Part shown: in pieces, positions 6,564 through 13,257 of the stretch | How the letters are laid out: every line of letters starts with the position of its first letter | Position numbering within the stretch: the first letter of the stretch is position 1 | Assembly: GCA_964545855.1 (NCBI GenBank) | Contig: CAZJHD010000070.1 | Coordinates: 1-22,540, forward strand | Source of the DNA: CAZJHD01 sp964545855 | Lineage (GTDB): Bacteria; Planctomycetota; UBA1135; JACQFD01 | Length of the DNA stretch: 22,540 nucleotides | Direction: 5' to 3' | Translations under genes and position numbers: made by a program | Notes under the pieces: model-generated | What the model saw: only the letters and a program-made list of their open reading frames with translations | What the model was told of the DNA's origin: nothing | Databases searched by the model: none

Positions 6564-7979
6564 CTACTCCTTCGCGGGATCGCCGCTCTCCGGCACGCTC
6601 GGCTCCGCCGAGTTCGGAGGCGGCTTCAGGCCGACGCGCTCGAGCGTCTTGTAGAGGTTCGAGCGCGAGATGCGGAGCGCCTCCGCCGTGCGCTTCAGGT
6701 TCCCGCCCAGGCTCGCGATGCGGCGCTCGAGGTAGAGCCGCTCGGCGGCGTTCCGGAACTCCTCCATCGTCTCCGCCTCGAAGGGGTCGCTCGGCGTCGC
6801 GTGGTCGCGCGCGTCGAGGAGCGTCGTCACGTGGTCGGCGCCGATCACCGGCTCGTCGACCACGAGCACGAGCGCGTCGACGACGTTGCGCAGCTCGCGC
6901 ACGTTGCCCAGCCACGTGCGCCGGGCGAGGGCCGCTTCCGCGTCGGCCGAGAGGCGCTTCGCGGGACGCCGCGCGCGCCGCGTCGCCTCCACGAGGAACT
7001 CGCGCGCGAGTGGCACGACGTCGGCCTGCCGCTGCCGCAGCGGCGGGATGCCGAGGACCACCACGCTCAGCCGGTAGAAGAGGTCCTGCCGGAACTTCCC
7101 GGCGGCCACGTCGGCCTTGAGATCGTGGTGGGTCGTCGCGATCACCCGCGTGTCGCAGCGGATCGGCGTGTCGCCGCCGAGCCGCAGGAAGCTCTCGCCC
7201 TCGAGGACGCGCAGGATCTTCGCCTGTGCCGCCGCCGGCAGCTCGCCCACTTCGTCGAGGAGGAGCGTCCCGCCGGAAGCGCGCTCGAAGGCGCCGAGGC
7301 GCCGCGTCGTGGCGCCGCTGAAGGCGCCCTGCTCGTGCCCGAAGAGCTCGTCCTCCAGCAGCTCCGCCGGGATCGCGCCGCAGGCGAGCACCTCGAAGGG
7401 CCCGCTGGCGCGGCCCGACGCGGCGTGGAGACGCCGCGCGAGGAGCTCCTTCCCGACGCCGCTCTCGCCGACGATCAGCACCCGTTCGTCGCTCGCGGCG
7501 GCGCGCTCGGCGAGCTCCAGGAGACGGCGGCTCGCGTCGCTCGCGCCGATCCATCGGAGGCTCTTGTCGACGAGCTCGCGCAGCGTGCGGTTCTCCACCT
7601 CGAGCCGGCGCCGACGCAGCGCGTTCCGCGCCGCGACGACGACGCGGTCGGTGTCGACGGGCTTCTCGAGGAAGTCTTCCGCGCCCTGCTTCACGGCGTC
7701 GACGGCCGTGCGGATGTCGGCGTGCCCGGAGATCATCACGACGGGGATCCCGGGCCAGCGCTCGCGCAGCACGCCGAGCGCCTCGATCCCGTCCATGCCG
7801 GGCATCTTCACGTCGAGGAGGATCAGGTCGACGGGCGACTCCTCGAGGATGCGGAAGGCGCCGGCCGCGTCGGCGGCGGTGGCGACGCGGAAGCCCTCGT
7901 ACTCGAGGGACAGCTCGAGCGCGGAGCGGACGTCCTCGGAGTCGTCGACGACGAGGATCGACGGCGGTCGTGCGGCCAC
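6564..7979 (-). CDS. NtrC/NtrX-type sigma-54-dependent response regulator
   Basis: The 471-residue protein has the full three-domain architecture of a bacterial enhancer-binding activator. The receiver spans about 6-120: acidic pair VDDSED, phosphoacceptor Asp56 in LILLDVKMP, ISGHADIRTAVDAVKQGA and Lys106 in EKP; this wording resembles NtrX. The AAA+ domain spans about 145-385: Walker A GESGVGKE (171-178), sigma-54 contact loop GAFSGA (218-223, a Ser variant of GAFTGA), Walker B in GGTLLLDEV (236-244), then FRQDLFYRL. A Fis-type helix-turn-helix is at 424-450 (GGNLKRTAEALRISRSNLYK). GTG at 7979 is preferred because the receiver begins immediately after it. No sensor kinase lies nearby. anmK starts divergently 26 bp away, making it a candidate target. 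Confidence 0.93.
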   Translation of the reverse strand: MAARPPSILVVDDSEDVRSALELSLEYEGFRVATAADAAGAFRILEESPVDLILLDVKMPGMDGIEALGVLRERWPGIPVVMISGHADIRTAVDAVKQGAEDFLEKPVDTDRVVVAARNALRRRRLEVENRTLRELVDKSLRWIGASDASRRLLELAERAAASDERVLIVGESGVGKELLARRLHAASGRASGPFEVLACGAIPAELLEDELFGHEQGAFSGATTRRLGAFERASGGTLLLDEVGELPAAAQAKILRVLEGESFLRLGGDTPIRCDTRVIATTHHDLKADVAAGKFRQDLFYRLSVVVLGIPPLRQRQADVVPLAREFLVEATRRARRPAKRLSADAEAALARRTWLGNVRELRNVVDALVLVVDEPVIGADHVTTLLDARDHATPSDPFEAETMEEFRNAAERLYLERRIASLGGNLKRTAEALRISRSNLYKTLERVGLKPPPNSAEPSVPESGDPAKE

Positions 7980-8005
7980 GGAGCGATGGTACCTTCCGGC
8001 CGTCG

Positions 8006-9199
8006 ATGGACGCCCTCGACGCCCTCCGCCGCAAGCCCTCGCGCCTCGTGGCCGGGCTGCTCTCGGGCACGAGCGCCGACGCGATCGATTGCGCGGTCTG
8101 CAGCATCGAGGGCGGCGGCCCGCCGAGCGCCGGGCGCGCGGGCGCGCGCGTGCGGCTCGAGGCCTTCCGGTCGCATCCCTGGGATCCGGAGCTGCGTCGG
8201 CGTGCGCTCGACCCGGCGCCCGTGCGTCTCGCCGAACTCGCGGACCTCCACGCGGCGATCGGCGACGCCTTCGCCGAGGCATGCCTCGCGACCCTCGTGA
8301 AGGCCGGGATCCCCGAGGAGGCCGTCGACCTCGTCGGATCCCACGGGCAGACGGTCTTCCACCACTCGGGCGCCGCGCCGCGCGTCACGCTGCAGCTCGG
8401 CGACGGCGACCGCATCGCCGCGCGCACGGGCTTCCCGGTCGTGTCCGACTTCCGCGCGCGCGACGTCGCCGAGGGCGGCGAGGGAGCGCCCCTCACGCCC
8501 TACGGCGACCTCGTGCTCTTCGCCGCGCCGCCCGGCGAGCGCCGCGCGGTGCTGAACCTCGGAGGCATCGCGAACGTCACCTGGCTCGGCGAACGCCCCG
8601 ACGACGTGATCGCCTTCGACACCGGACCGGCGAACGCGCCGCTCGACCGCCTCGCGAGGCGCGCGAGCGGGGGCGCGCTCCCCTTCGACCGCGACGGAGC
8701 CCTCGCCGCCGCCGGCCGCGTCGACCGCGAGCTGGTCGAGGAGATGCTGCGGCATCCCTTCCTCCACCGGCCGCCGCCCAAGTCGACGGGCACGGAGACC
8801 TTCGGCGACGCCTTCGTCGAGGATCTCGTCCAGCGCCGCGGTCCCGCGGGACCCGACCTCCTCGCCGCGGCGACGGCCTTCGTCGCGGAGTCCGTCGCGA
8901 TGGCCTTCCGCGGCCGGCCCGTCGATCGCGTCGTCGTCGCCGGCGGAGGCGTTCGGAACGCGACGTTGATGGCGCGTCTCCGGGACGCGCTCGCGCCGGC
9001 GCGCGTGGAGGCGTCGGACGAGCACGGCGTCCCGGCGGAGGCGCGCGAGGCGATGATCTTCGCCCTCCTCGCGAACGACGCGATCCTCGGGCTCCCCACC
9101 TCTCTCCCGAGCGTCACGGGCGCCCGCCGCGCCGCGACCCTCGGAAAGCTTTCGTTCCCTGCCGCTTCCGCCGTCCCGCGCAGACCGTCGTCGCCTTGA
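8006..9199 (+). CDS. anmK: Anhydro-N-acetylmuramic acid kinase
   Basis: AnmK opens the 1,6-anhydro bond of anhydro-MurNAc, released during peptidoglycan turnover, and phosphorylates it with ATP to MurNAc-6-phosphate. The 397-residue protein is about the usual length. Motifs visible are the N-terminal phosphate-binding GLLSGTSADAIDCAV (18-32), VGSHGQTVFH (110-119), DFRARDVAEGGEGAPL (148-163), LNLGGIANVT (183-192), FDTGPANAPLD (204-214) and VVVAGGGVRNATLM near 310. Two conserved glycines are Ala here (SGTSADAID for SGTSxDGxD, DTGPAN for DTGPGN). ATG 8006 was chosen; an in-frame GTG at 7970 would overlap the divergent regulator gene. A strong terminator follows 42 bp after the stop. Confidence 0.93.
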   Translation: MDALDALRRKPSRLVAGLLSGTSADAIDCAVCSIEGGGPPSAGRAGARVRLEAFRSHPWDPELRRRALDPAPVRLAELADLHAAIGDAFAEACLATLVKAGIPEEAVDLVGSHGQTVFHHSGAAPRVTLQLGDGDRIAARTGFPVVSDFRARDVAEGGEGAPLTPYGDLVLFAAPPGERRAVLNLGGIANVTWLGERPDDVIAFDTGPANAPLDRLARRASGGALPFDRDGALAAAGRVDRELVEEMLRHPFLHRPPPKSTGTETFGDAFVEDLVQRRGPAGPDLLAAATAFVAESVAMAFRGRPVDRVVVAGGGVRNATLMARLRDALAPARVEASDEHGVPAEAREAMIFALLANDAILGLPTSLPSVTGARRAATLGKLSFPAASAVPRRPSSP

Positions 9200-9223
9200 C
9201 CGATCGGGGGGTCCCGCTAGAGT
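9196..9223 (+). promoter_or_regulatory. Possible promoter at the end of anmK
   Basis: TTGACC (9196-9201, overlapping the anmK stop codon) and TAGAGT (9218-9223) are 16 bp apart, with 5 and 4 matches to the housekeeping consensus. If used, it would drive the HEAT gene at 9418, reading through the hairpin at 9242-9272. Confidence 0.3.
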
Positions 9224-9241
9224 GTCGCGCCCTCGGCCCGG

Positions 9242-9272
9242 ACGGCCGGCTTCTCGGAGCCGGCCGTTTTTT
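9242..9272 (+). terminator. Strong intrinsic terminator after anmK
   Basis: ACGGCCGGCT (9242-9251) and AGCCGGCCGT (9258-9267) form a perfect 10-bp stem with a 6-nt loop, followed directly by a run of six T (9267-9272). This is the textbook form of a factor-independent terminator. Confidence 0.85.
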
Positions 9273-9280
9273 CGGGTTCT

Positions 9281-9304
9281 CCGGAGCCGTTCCCTCGGCT
9301 CCGG
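9281..9304 (+). other. Second perfect hairpin just after the terminator
   Basis: CCGGAGCCG (9281-9289) and CGGCTCCGG (9296-9304) give a 9-bp perfect stem around a 6-nt loop, beginning 8 bp after the T-run. It has no T-run of its own and lies in the leader of the HEAT-repeat gene. Confidence 0.5.
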
Positions 9305-9417
9305 CGCCGGCTCCGTGCCGTCGCGGAGGGACGGCGCGGCCGCACGTCGGGCCGCCCCCGACTCGCTCACACACCCTCACTCGACTCACTCTCACCCTCC
9401 CCAGGGAGAACGTGCGG

Positions 9418-11634
9418 ATGCTCAGCCTTCCCGTGCGACGAACCGGCGCCGCCCTTCTGCTCCTCGCAGCTCCTCTGTCGGCCGCGGCGGTGCTCGTCGG
9501 CAGCCCGGCCCTCGCGACGCCGGCCCTCGCGACGCCGGCCCTCGCCGCGCCGGCGCCCGTCCAGGACGGAACGAAAGCCCTCGTCGAGCAGGGGCTCCAG
9601 CTCCTCCGTCAAGGCGACGACGAGGCAGCGCTGGAGAAGTTCCGCGCGGCCCTCGCCGCCGACCCGAGCTCCGAGGAAGCGCTCACGATCTGGCGCGAGG
9701 TCGATCAGAACGTGTGGCTCCGCATGCTGTCGAAGGGCGGCGAGTTCGATCTCATCGCCCGAGCGTTCATGGATCGGTCCAAGGCGCCGCGCGGCGCCGC
9801 CCGGAAGGACGCGGCCGCCATCGACGCGCTCGTGAACGAGGCGCTCTCCTCCGACTTCGGTGCGCGGCAGTTCGCGCTCGCGACGCTCGCGGCGAACCAC
9901 GGCGCCTACACGATCCAGGGCATGGTCGGCCCGCTCGGCGACGCCGACAACGACGACCGGCGGATCCTCGCGATGGAAGCCGCCTTCCGCATGGGCGCCG
10001 TCGCGGTGCAGCCGGTGATCGCGCTCCTGGAGGCTCCGAGCTCCGCCCTGCGCCGCAGCGCCGCCGTGGTCCTCGGACGGCTCGGCGACGCGCGCGCGCT
10101 CGGCGCCCTCGCCTGGCACGCCGAGGCCGACACCGATTCCACGGTGCGCGCGGAGTCGAAGATCGCGGCCGGCAAGTGCGGCTGGGTCGCCGGCATGGGC
10201 AGCGCCTCGCAGATCCTCTCCCACGAGGCGGCGGGCTATCTCCACCAGCTGGCGGCCTACGTCCGGCCCTGGGAGTCGAACGACGTGGCCTGGTCCTTCG
10301 CCGACGGCCAGCTCGTCGACCACGCGATCTCGCGCTCCGTCTTCGCCGCCGAGATGGCGCGGCGCTCGGCGTCCATGGCGCTCGTCGCCGACGCGTCGAA
10401 CGCTCGCGCCGTGACGGCCCTCGCCATGGCCTACGCCGAGGCGAGCCTCCAGGCCCGTCATCTGGCGGCCGCGGGCGACTCCGCGGCGGAGGCCCAGACC
10501 CTCGCCGAGAAGCAGACGGCCATCGGCCAGGCGCTCCTGCTCTGCGGCAGCGCGGCCCTCGAGAGCGGACTCGGCTTCGCGCTCGAGAGCGGCGACGCCC
10601 GCCTCGCGAACGTGCTCATCGAGCAGATCGCGAAGTCGACGCCGCGCGGCGCCGCGGTTCCCGCGGCCGTGACGCTGGCGCTCGGCTCCCCGAATCGCAG
10701 CGTGCGGATCCACGCGGCCCTCGCCGCGTCGGCCATCGATTCGGCCTTCGGCGCGAACCCCGCCGTCGTCGCTCTCCTGGCGGACGCCGTCGGCGAGCGC
10801 GTGCAGCGCATCGCCATGGTGATCGACCAGGACGCCGTGCGCCGGCAGTCGCTCGTGAGCGGCTTCGAGGGGGCGCGCTGGTTCGCCGCCGGGAGCGATT
10901 CCGGCGCGAGCGGCCTCGCGCGGCTCCGCCGCTTCCCGGGCACCGACCTGATCGTCGTCTCCTCGTCGCTCACCGACGTCGCCGTCGCGCAGGTGCTCCA
11001 CGAGCTCCGCGCCGACGCGCGCACGAAGGACGTGCCGGTGGTGATGGTGACCTCGGCGGCCGACCTCGAGAACATGCAGTCGCTCCACGGCGACGCCGTG
11101 AAGTCCGTCGTCGCGGCCTTCGACGCAGCGGCCATGGAAGCGGCTCTCGAGGGCGCGCCCATGAACCCGGAGCGCGAGCGCGCCGAGCAGATCGCCGCGG
11201 CCGCCGCGACGGCGCTCATGAACGCGGCGAGCCTCGCCGACGCGAGCCGCGGTGCGGCCCTCGCGGCCCTCGCCGACGCCGCCGCGGGCCGCAACGACGG
11301 CGTGCGCATCCCGGCGACCGTCGCGCTCGGCCGCTTCGGCGACGCCGGCCAGCAGGGAGCCCTCGCGGGCCTGCTCGGCGACGCCGGCGCCAGCGCCGAG
11401 GCTCGCAGCGCGGCGGCCGTCGCGCTCTCCGGCATGGCGACCCGTGGCATCGGATTCACCGACGGCGCCGTGGCGGCGCTGAAGGCGGCCCTCGACGACT
11501 CCGAGGCCTCCGTGCGGCTCGGTGCGGCGTCGGCCCTCGGCCGCTGGCCCAACGTCGGCGCGTCCGAGCGGGCCGAGTGGGCGCTCCAGCGCGGCGTGCC
11601 GTTCTCCGTGGCGCCGGTCGGCGGATCGAACTGA
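9418..11634 (+). CDS. Exported HEAT-repeat protein with an embedded receiver-like segment
   Basis: The 738-residue product begins with a cleavable-looking signal (MLSLPVRRTG, hydrophobic 11-27) and an Ala/Thr/Pro spacer with ALATP repeats, so it is probably periplasmic or outside. Residues ~50-85 look like one TPR unit (ALVEQGLQLLRQGDDEAALE). HEAT/PBS-type repeats follow (~150-255, e.g. RRSAAVVLGRLGDARALGAL) and return at the C-terminus (~605-715, e.g. VRIPATVALGRFGDAGQQGA). Between them, ~463-580, is a CheY-like pattern: RIAMVIDQDAVRRQSL, GTDLIVVSSS, VPVVMVTS. The phosphoacceptor Asp is replaced by Ser515 and the KP loop is absent, so it should not be phosphorylated. ATG 9418 has GGGAG about 9 nt upstream. 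The role is unknown; a protein-binding scaffold is likely. Confidence 0.85.
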   Translation: MLSLPVRRTGAALLLLAAPLSAAAVLVGSPALATPALATPALAAPAPVQDGTKALVEQGLQLLRQGDDEAALEKFRAALAADPSSEEALTIWREVDQNVWLRMLSKGGEFDLIARAFMDRSKAPRGAARKDAAAIDALVNEALSSDFGARQFALATLAANHGAYTIQGMVGPLGDADNDDRRILAMEAAFRMGAVAVQPVIALLEAPSSALRRSAAVVLGRLGDARALGALAWHAEADTDSTVRAESKIAAGKCGWVAGMGSASQILSHEAAGYLHQLAAYVRPWESNDVAWSFADGQLVDHAISRSVFAAEMARRSASMALVADASNARAVTALAMAYAEASLQARHLAAAGDSAAEAQTLAEKQTAIGQALLLCGSAALESGLGFALESGDARLANVLIEQIAKSTPRGAAVPAAVTLALGSPNRSVRIHAALAASAIDSAFGANPAVVALLADAVGERVQRIAMVIDQDAVRRQSLVSGFEGARWFAAGSDSGASGLARLRRFPGTDLIVVSSSLTDVAVAQVLHELRADARTKDVPVVMVTSAADLENMQSLHGDAVKSVVAAFDAAAMEAALEGAPMNPERERAEQIAAAAATALMNAASLADASRGAALAALADAAAGRNDGVRIPATVALGRFGDAGQQGALAGLLGDAGASAEARSAAAVALSGMATRGIGFTDGAVAALKAALDDSEASVRLGAASALGRWPNVGASERAEWALQRGVPFSVAPVGGSN

Positions 11635-11701
11635 TCGCGGGAGGGTCTGCTCCGCGCAGGTCTTCCCTCGGGAGCCTCGGCGGCGCATCCTCTTCGGCCC
11701 T

Positions 11702-11747
11702 GCATCCGCTGCCGACCCGGTATCCGCAGCCGGCCCGGTATCCGCTA
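11702..11747 (+). repeat. Imperfect 18-bp tandem repeat, about 2.5 copies
   Basis: Units start at 11702, 11720 and 11738, each built on G(C/T)ATCCGC(T/A)GCCG-CCCG. They lie between the HEAT gene and the tRNA, outside any convincing gene. Significance is unknown; it may be simple slippage sequence. Confidence 0.5.
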
Positions 11748-11793
11748 CGAGGTGCGCCTGCGACTCCGCGGACCCTCGAAGCACTCGCTCTTC

Positions 11794-11869
11794 GCCACCC
11801 TAGCTCAGTTGGTAGAGCAATGCTTTCGTAAAGCATAGGTCGTCGGTTCAAGTCCGACGGGTGGCTCCA
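11794..11869 (+). tRNA. tRNA-Thr (anticodon CGT)
   Basis: The 76-nt sequence folds as a complete cloverleaf. The acceptor stem is GCCACCC with GGGTGGC, and the D-arm contains AGCTCAGTTGGTAGAGC. The anticodon stem ATGCT/AGCAT holds the loop TTCGTAA, so the anticodon is CGT, reading ACG (Thr). The T-arm is GTCGG-TTCAAGT-CCGAC, the discriminator base is T and CCA is encoded at 11867-11869. The gene is followed at once by an intrinsic terminator. Confidence 0.97.
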
Positions 11870-11875
11870 TGACTT

Positions 11876-11907
11876 CGAGCCGGGTCCCCACCCGGCTCGT
11901 TTCGTTT
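11876..11907 (+). terminator. Intrinsic terminator of the tRNA gene
   Basis: CGAGCCGGGT (11876-11885) and ACCCGGCTCG (11890-11899) form a perfect 10-bp stem around a CCCC loop, followed by TTTCGTTT. It begins 7 bp after the tRNA CCA end. Confidence 0.8.
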
Positions 11908-11957
11908 CCGGCTCGTGCTCGAACGGGGAGCCCGCTCCCCGACAGGAGGACTCCATC

Positions 11958-12275
11958 GTGCGAACGCTTCCCGCCCTTGCCTTCGTCGCCGGCCTCGCCG
12001 CGGCAGGTCTCTGCTACTCGGTCACCGGCCAGTCGGAGGGCGCGGCGCAGCCGCTCGCGCCGGACGATGCCGGTCCCGTGGGCCGCTACCAGCTGATCAC
12101 CATCCAGGAGCCGGCCGAGACGACGCTCTGGATGCTCGACTCCGCCACGGGGCGCATCTGGCGGCGCTACGCGCAGCCCGACGGAGACCACTGGACGCAG
12201 ACGATCCGCGAGGACTACCCGCAGGCCGCCGTGCGGCTCCAGGGCATGCCGCCGAAGCCGCCGGCGCCCAAGTGA
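11958..12275 (+). CDS. Small exported or membrane-anchored protein of unknown function
   Basis: The 105-residue product starts at GTG 11958, supported by an AGGAGGA (11944-11950) 7 nt upstream, the clearest ribosome-binding site in the window. Residues 4-20 form a hydrophobic signal or anchor (LPALAFVAGLAAAGLCY); the Cys at 19 is not in a good lipobox. The rest contains GRYQLITIQEPAETTLWMLD followed by SATGRIWRRY, a beta-hairpin style resembling short propeller-blade-like WxLD-xxTG-xxW units, and a Pro/Lys-rich tail. I cannot assign a function. Its stop overlaps the start of the downstream BtpA-family gene by 4 bp (GTGA), so the two are almost certainly translated together. Confidence 0.75.
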   Translation: MRTLPALAFVAGLAAAGLCYSVTGQSEGAAQPLAPDDAGPVGRYQLITIQEPAETTLWMLDSATGRIWRRYAQPDGDHWTQTIREDYPQAAVRLQGMPPKPPAPK

Positions 12276-13075
12276 TCCCGCCGCGCCGGCCCTTCCTCGC
12301 CGGCGTCGTCCATCTCCTGCCGCTGCCGGGCGCGCCGCGCTTCGGCGGAGACCTGGAGCGCGTCCTGCGCCGCGCCGTCGCCGACGCGCGGGTCTACGCG
12401 GAAGCGGGCTTCGACGCCGTCGTCGTCGAGAACTTCGGCGACGCGCCCTTCTTCCCGCGGCGCGTGCCGCCGGAGACCGTGGCGGCCCTCGCCGTCGCCA
12501 CACGCGCCGTGCGCGAGGCGGTGGACCTCCCCGTCGGCGTGAACTGCCTTCGCAACGACGGCGTCTCGGCGCTCGCCGTCGCCGCCGCGGCGGGGGCCGC
12601 GTTCGTGCGCGTGAACGTCCTCGTCGGAGCCGCCGTCGCCGACCAGGGGGTCCTCGAGGGAGAAGCCCACGAGGTGCAGCGCACGCGGGCGCGCCTTGCG
12701 CCCGCGGTGTCCGTCCTCGCCGACGTGCGCGTGAAGCACGCCGTGCCGCTCGCCGAGCGGCCCCTCGAGGAGGAGGCCCTCGACGCCGTCGAGCGCGGCC
12801 TCTCCGACGGCGTGATCGTGAGCGGCGCGCGCACCGGCGCCATGCCCGATCCGCGCGACCTCGAGCGCCTCGCCGCGGCGCTCGGCGCGCGCGTGCCGAT
12901 CCTCGTCGGCAGCGGCCTCGCCGCCGCGAACGCGAAGGAGCTCCTGTCCATCGCCGACGGCGCCATCGTCGGCACGAGCGTGAAGCGCGGCGGCGTCGTG
13001 ACGGCCCCCGTCGACCCGCGCCGCGCGGCCGCCCTCGTCCGCGCCGTACGCGGGCTGCGGCGCGCGAAGCGCTGA
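12272..13075 (+). CDS. BtpA/SgcQ family TIM-barrel protein
   Basis: The 267-residue product matches the BtpA family along its length: GVVHLLPLPGAPRF (11-24), VENFGDAPFF (52-61), VGVNCLRNDG (88-97), RVNVLVGAAVADQGVLEGEA (113-132), SGARTG (184-189) and the phosphate-binding strands LVGSGLAAAN (211-220) and IVGTSVKRGG (232-241). The family is a (beta/alpha)8 barrel. The cyanobacterial member BtpA is needed for photosystem I stability, while homologues in non-photosynthetic bacteria and archaea are thought to be nucleoside or sugar-phosphate related enzymes. There is no sign of photosynthesis here, so the PSI name should not be carried over. GTG 12272 overlaps the previous gene's stop by 4 bp and immediately precedes the conserved N-terminus. 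Confidence 0.88.
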   Translation: MIPPRRPFLAGVVHLLPLPGAPRFGGDLERVLRRAVADARVYAEAGFDAVVVENFGDAPFFPRRVPPETVAALAVATRAVREAVDLPVGVNCLRNDGVSALAVAAAAGAAFVRVNVLVGAAVADQGVLEGEAHEVQRTRARLAPAVSVLADVRVKHAVPLAERPLEEEALDAVERGLSDGVIVSGARTGAMPDPRDLERLAAALGARVPILVGSGLAAANAKELLSIADGAIVGTSVKRGGVVTAPVDPRRAAALVRAVRGLRRAKR

Positions 13076-13257
13076 GGGGGCGCGGTCGCGTCGAAGACGA
13101 CGGCGGGAGGCGCGTCGCTCTCTCTTCGGGTCTCGACGGTCCACTCGCGTGCGAGGGCACGCGTCGTGTTGCGTATCCCGGAATGCGAGTGAACCTGGTG
13201 TGCGCGGCGTGCGTCCTCCGGAATCGTCCGCGTCACGCGCCGACTCCGGCCGCTCCC

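Noticed and set aside
7117..9417. Upstream extension of the HEAT-protein frame
   Set aside because: The extension runs antisense through the response regulator and out of frame through anmK; the signal peptide and ribosome-binding site mark 9418 as the start.
9367..11784. Minus-strand frame opposite the HEAT-repeat gene
   Set aside because: The composition is Arg/Glu/His/Gly-rich with no domain, while the plus strand has a signal peptide, a Shine-Dalgarno and HEAT repeats.
11794..11869. tRNA as an integration site (att) for a mobile element
   Set aside because: No integrase gene and no repeated 3' tRNA fragment was found downstream; the flanking genes look chromosomal.
12272..13075. Photosystem I assembly role for the BtpA homologue
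   Set aside because: No photosynthesis genes are in view and the family is common in non-photosynthetic bacteria, so the cyanobacterial function was not transferred.
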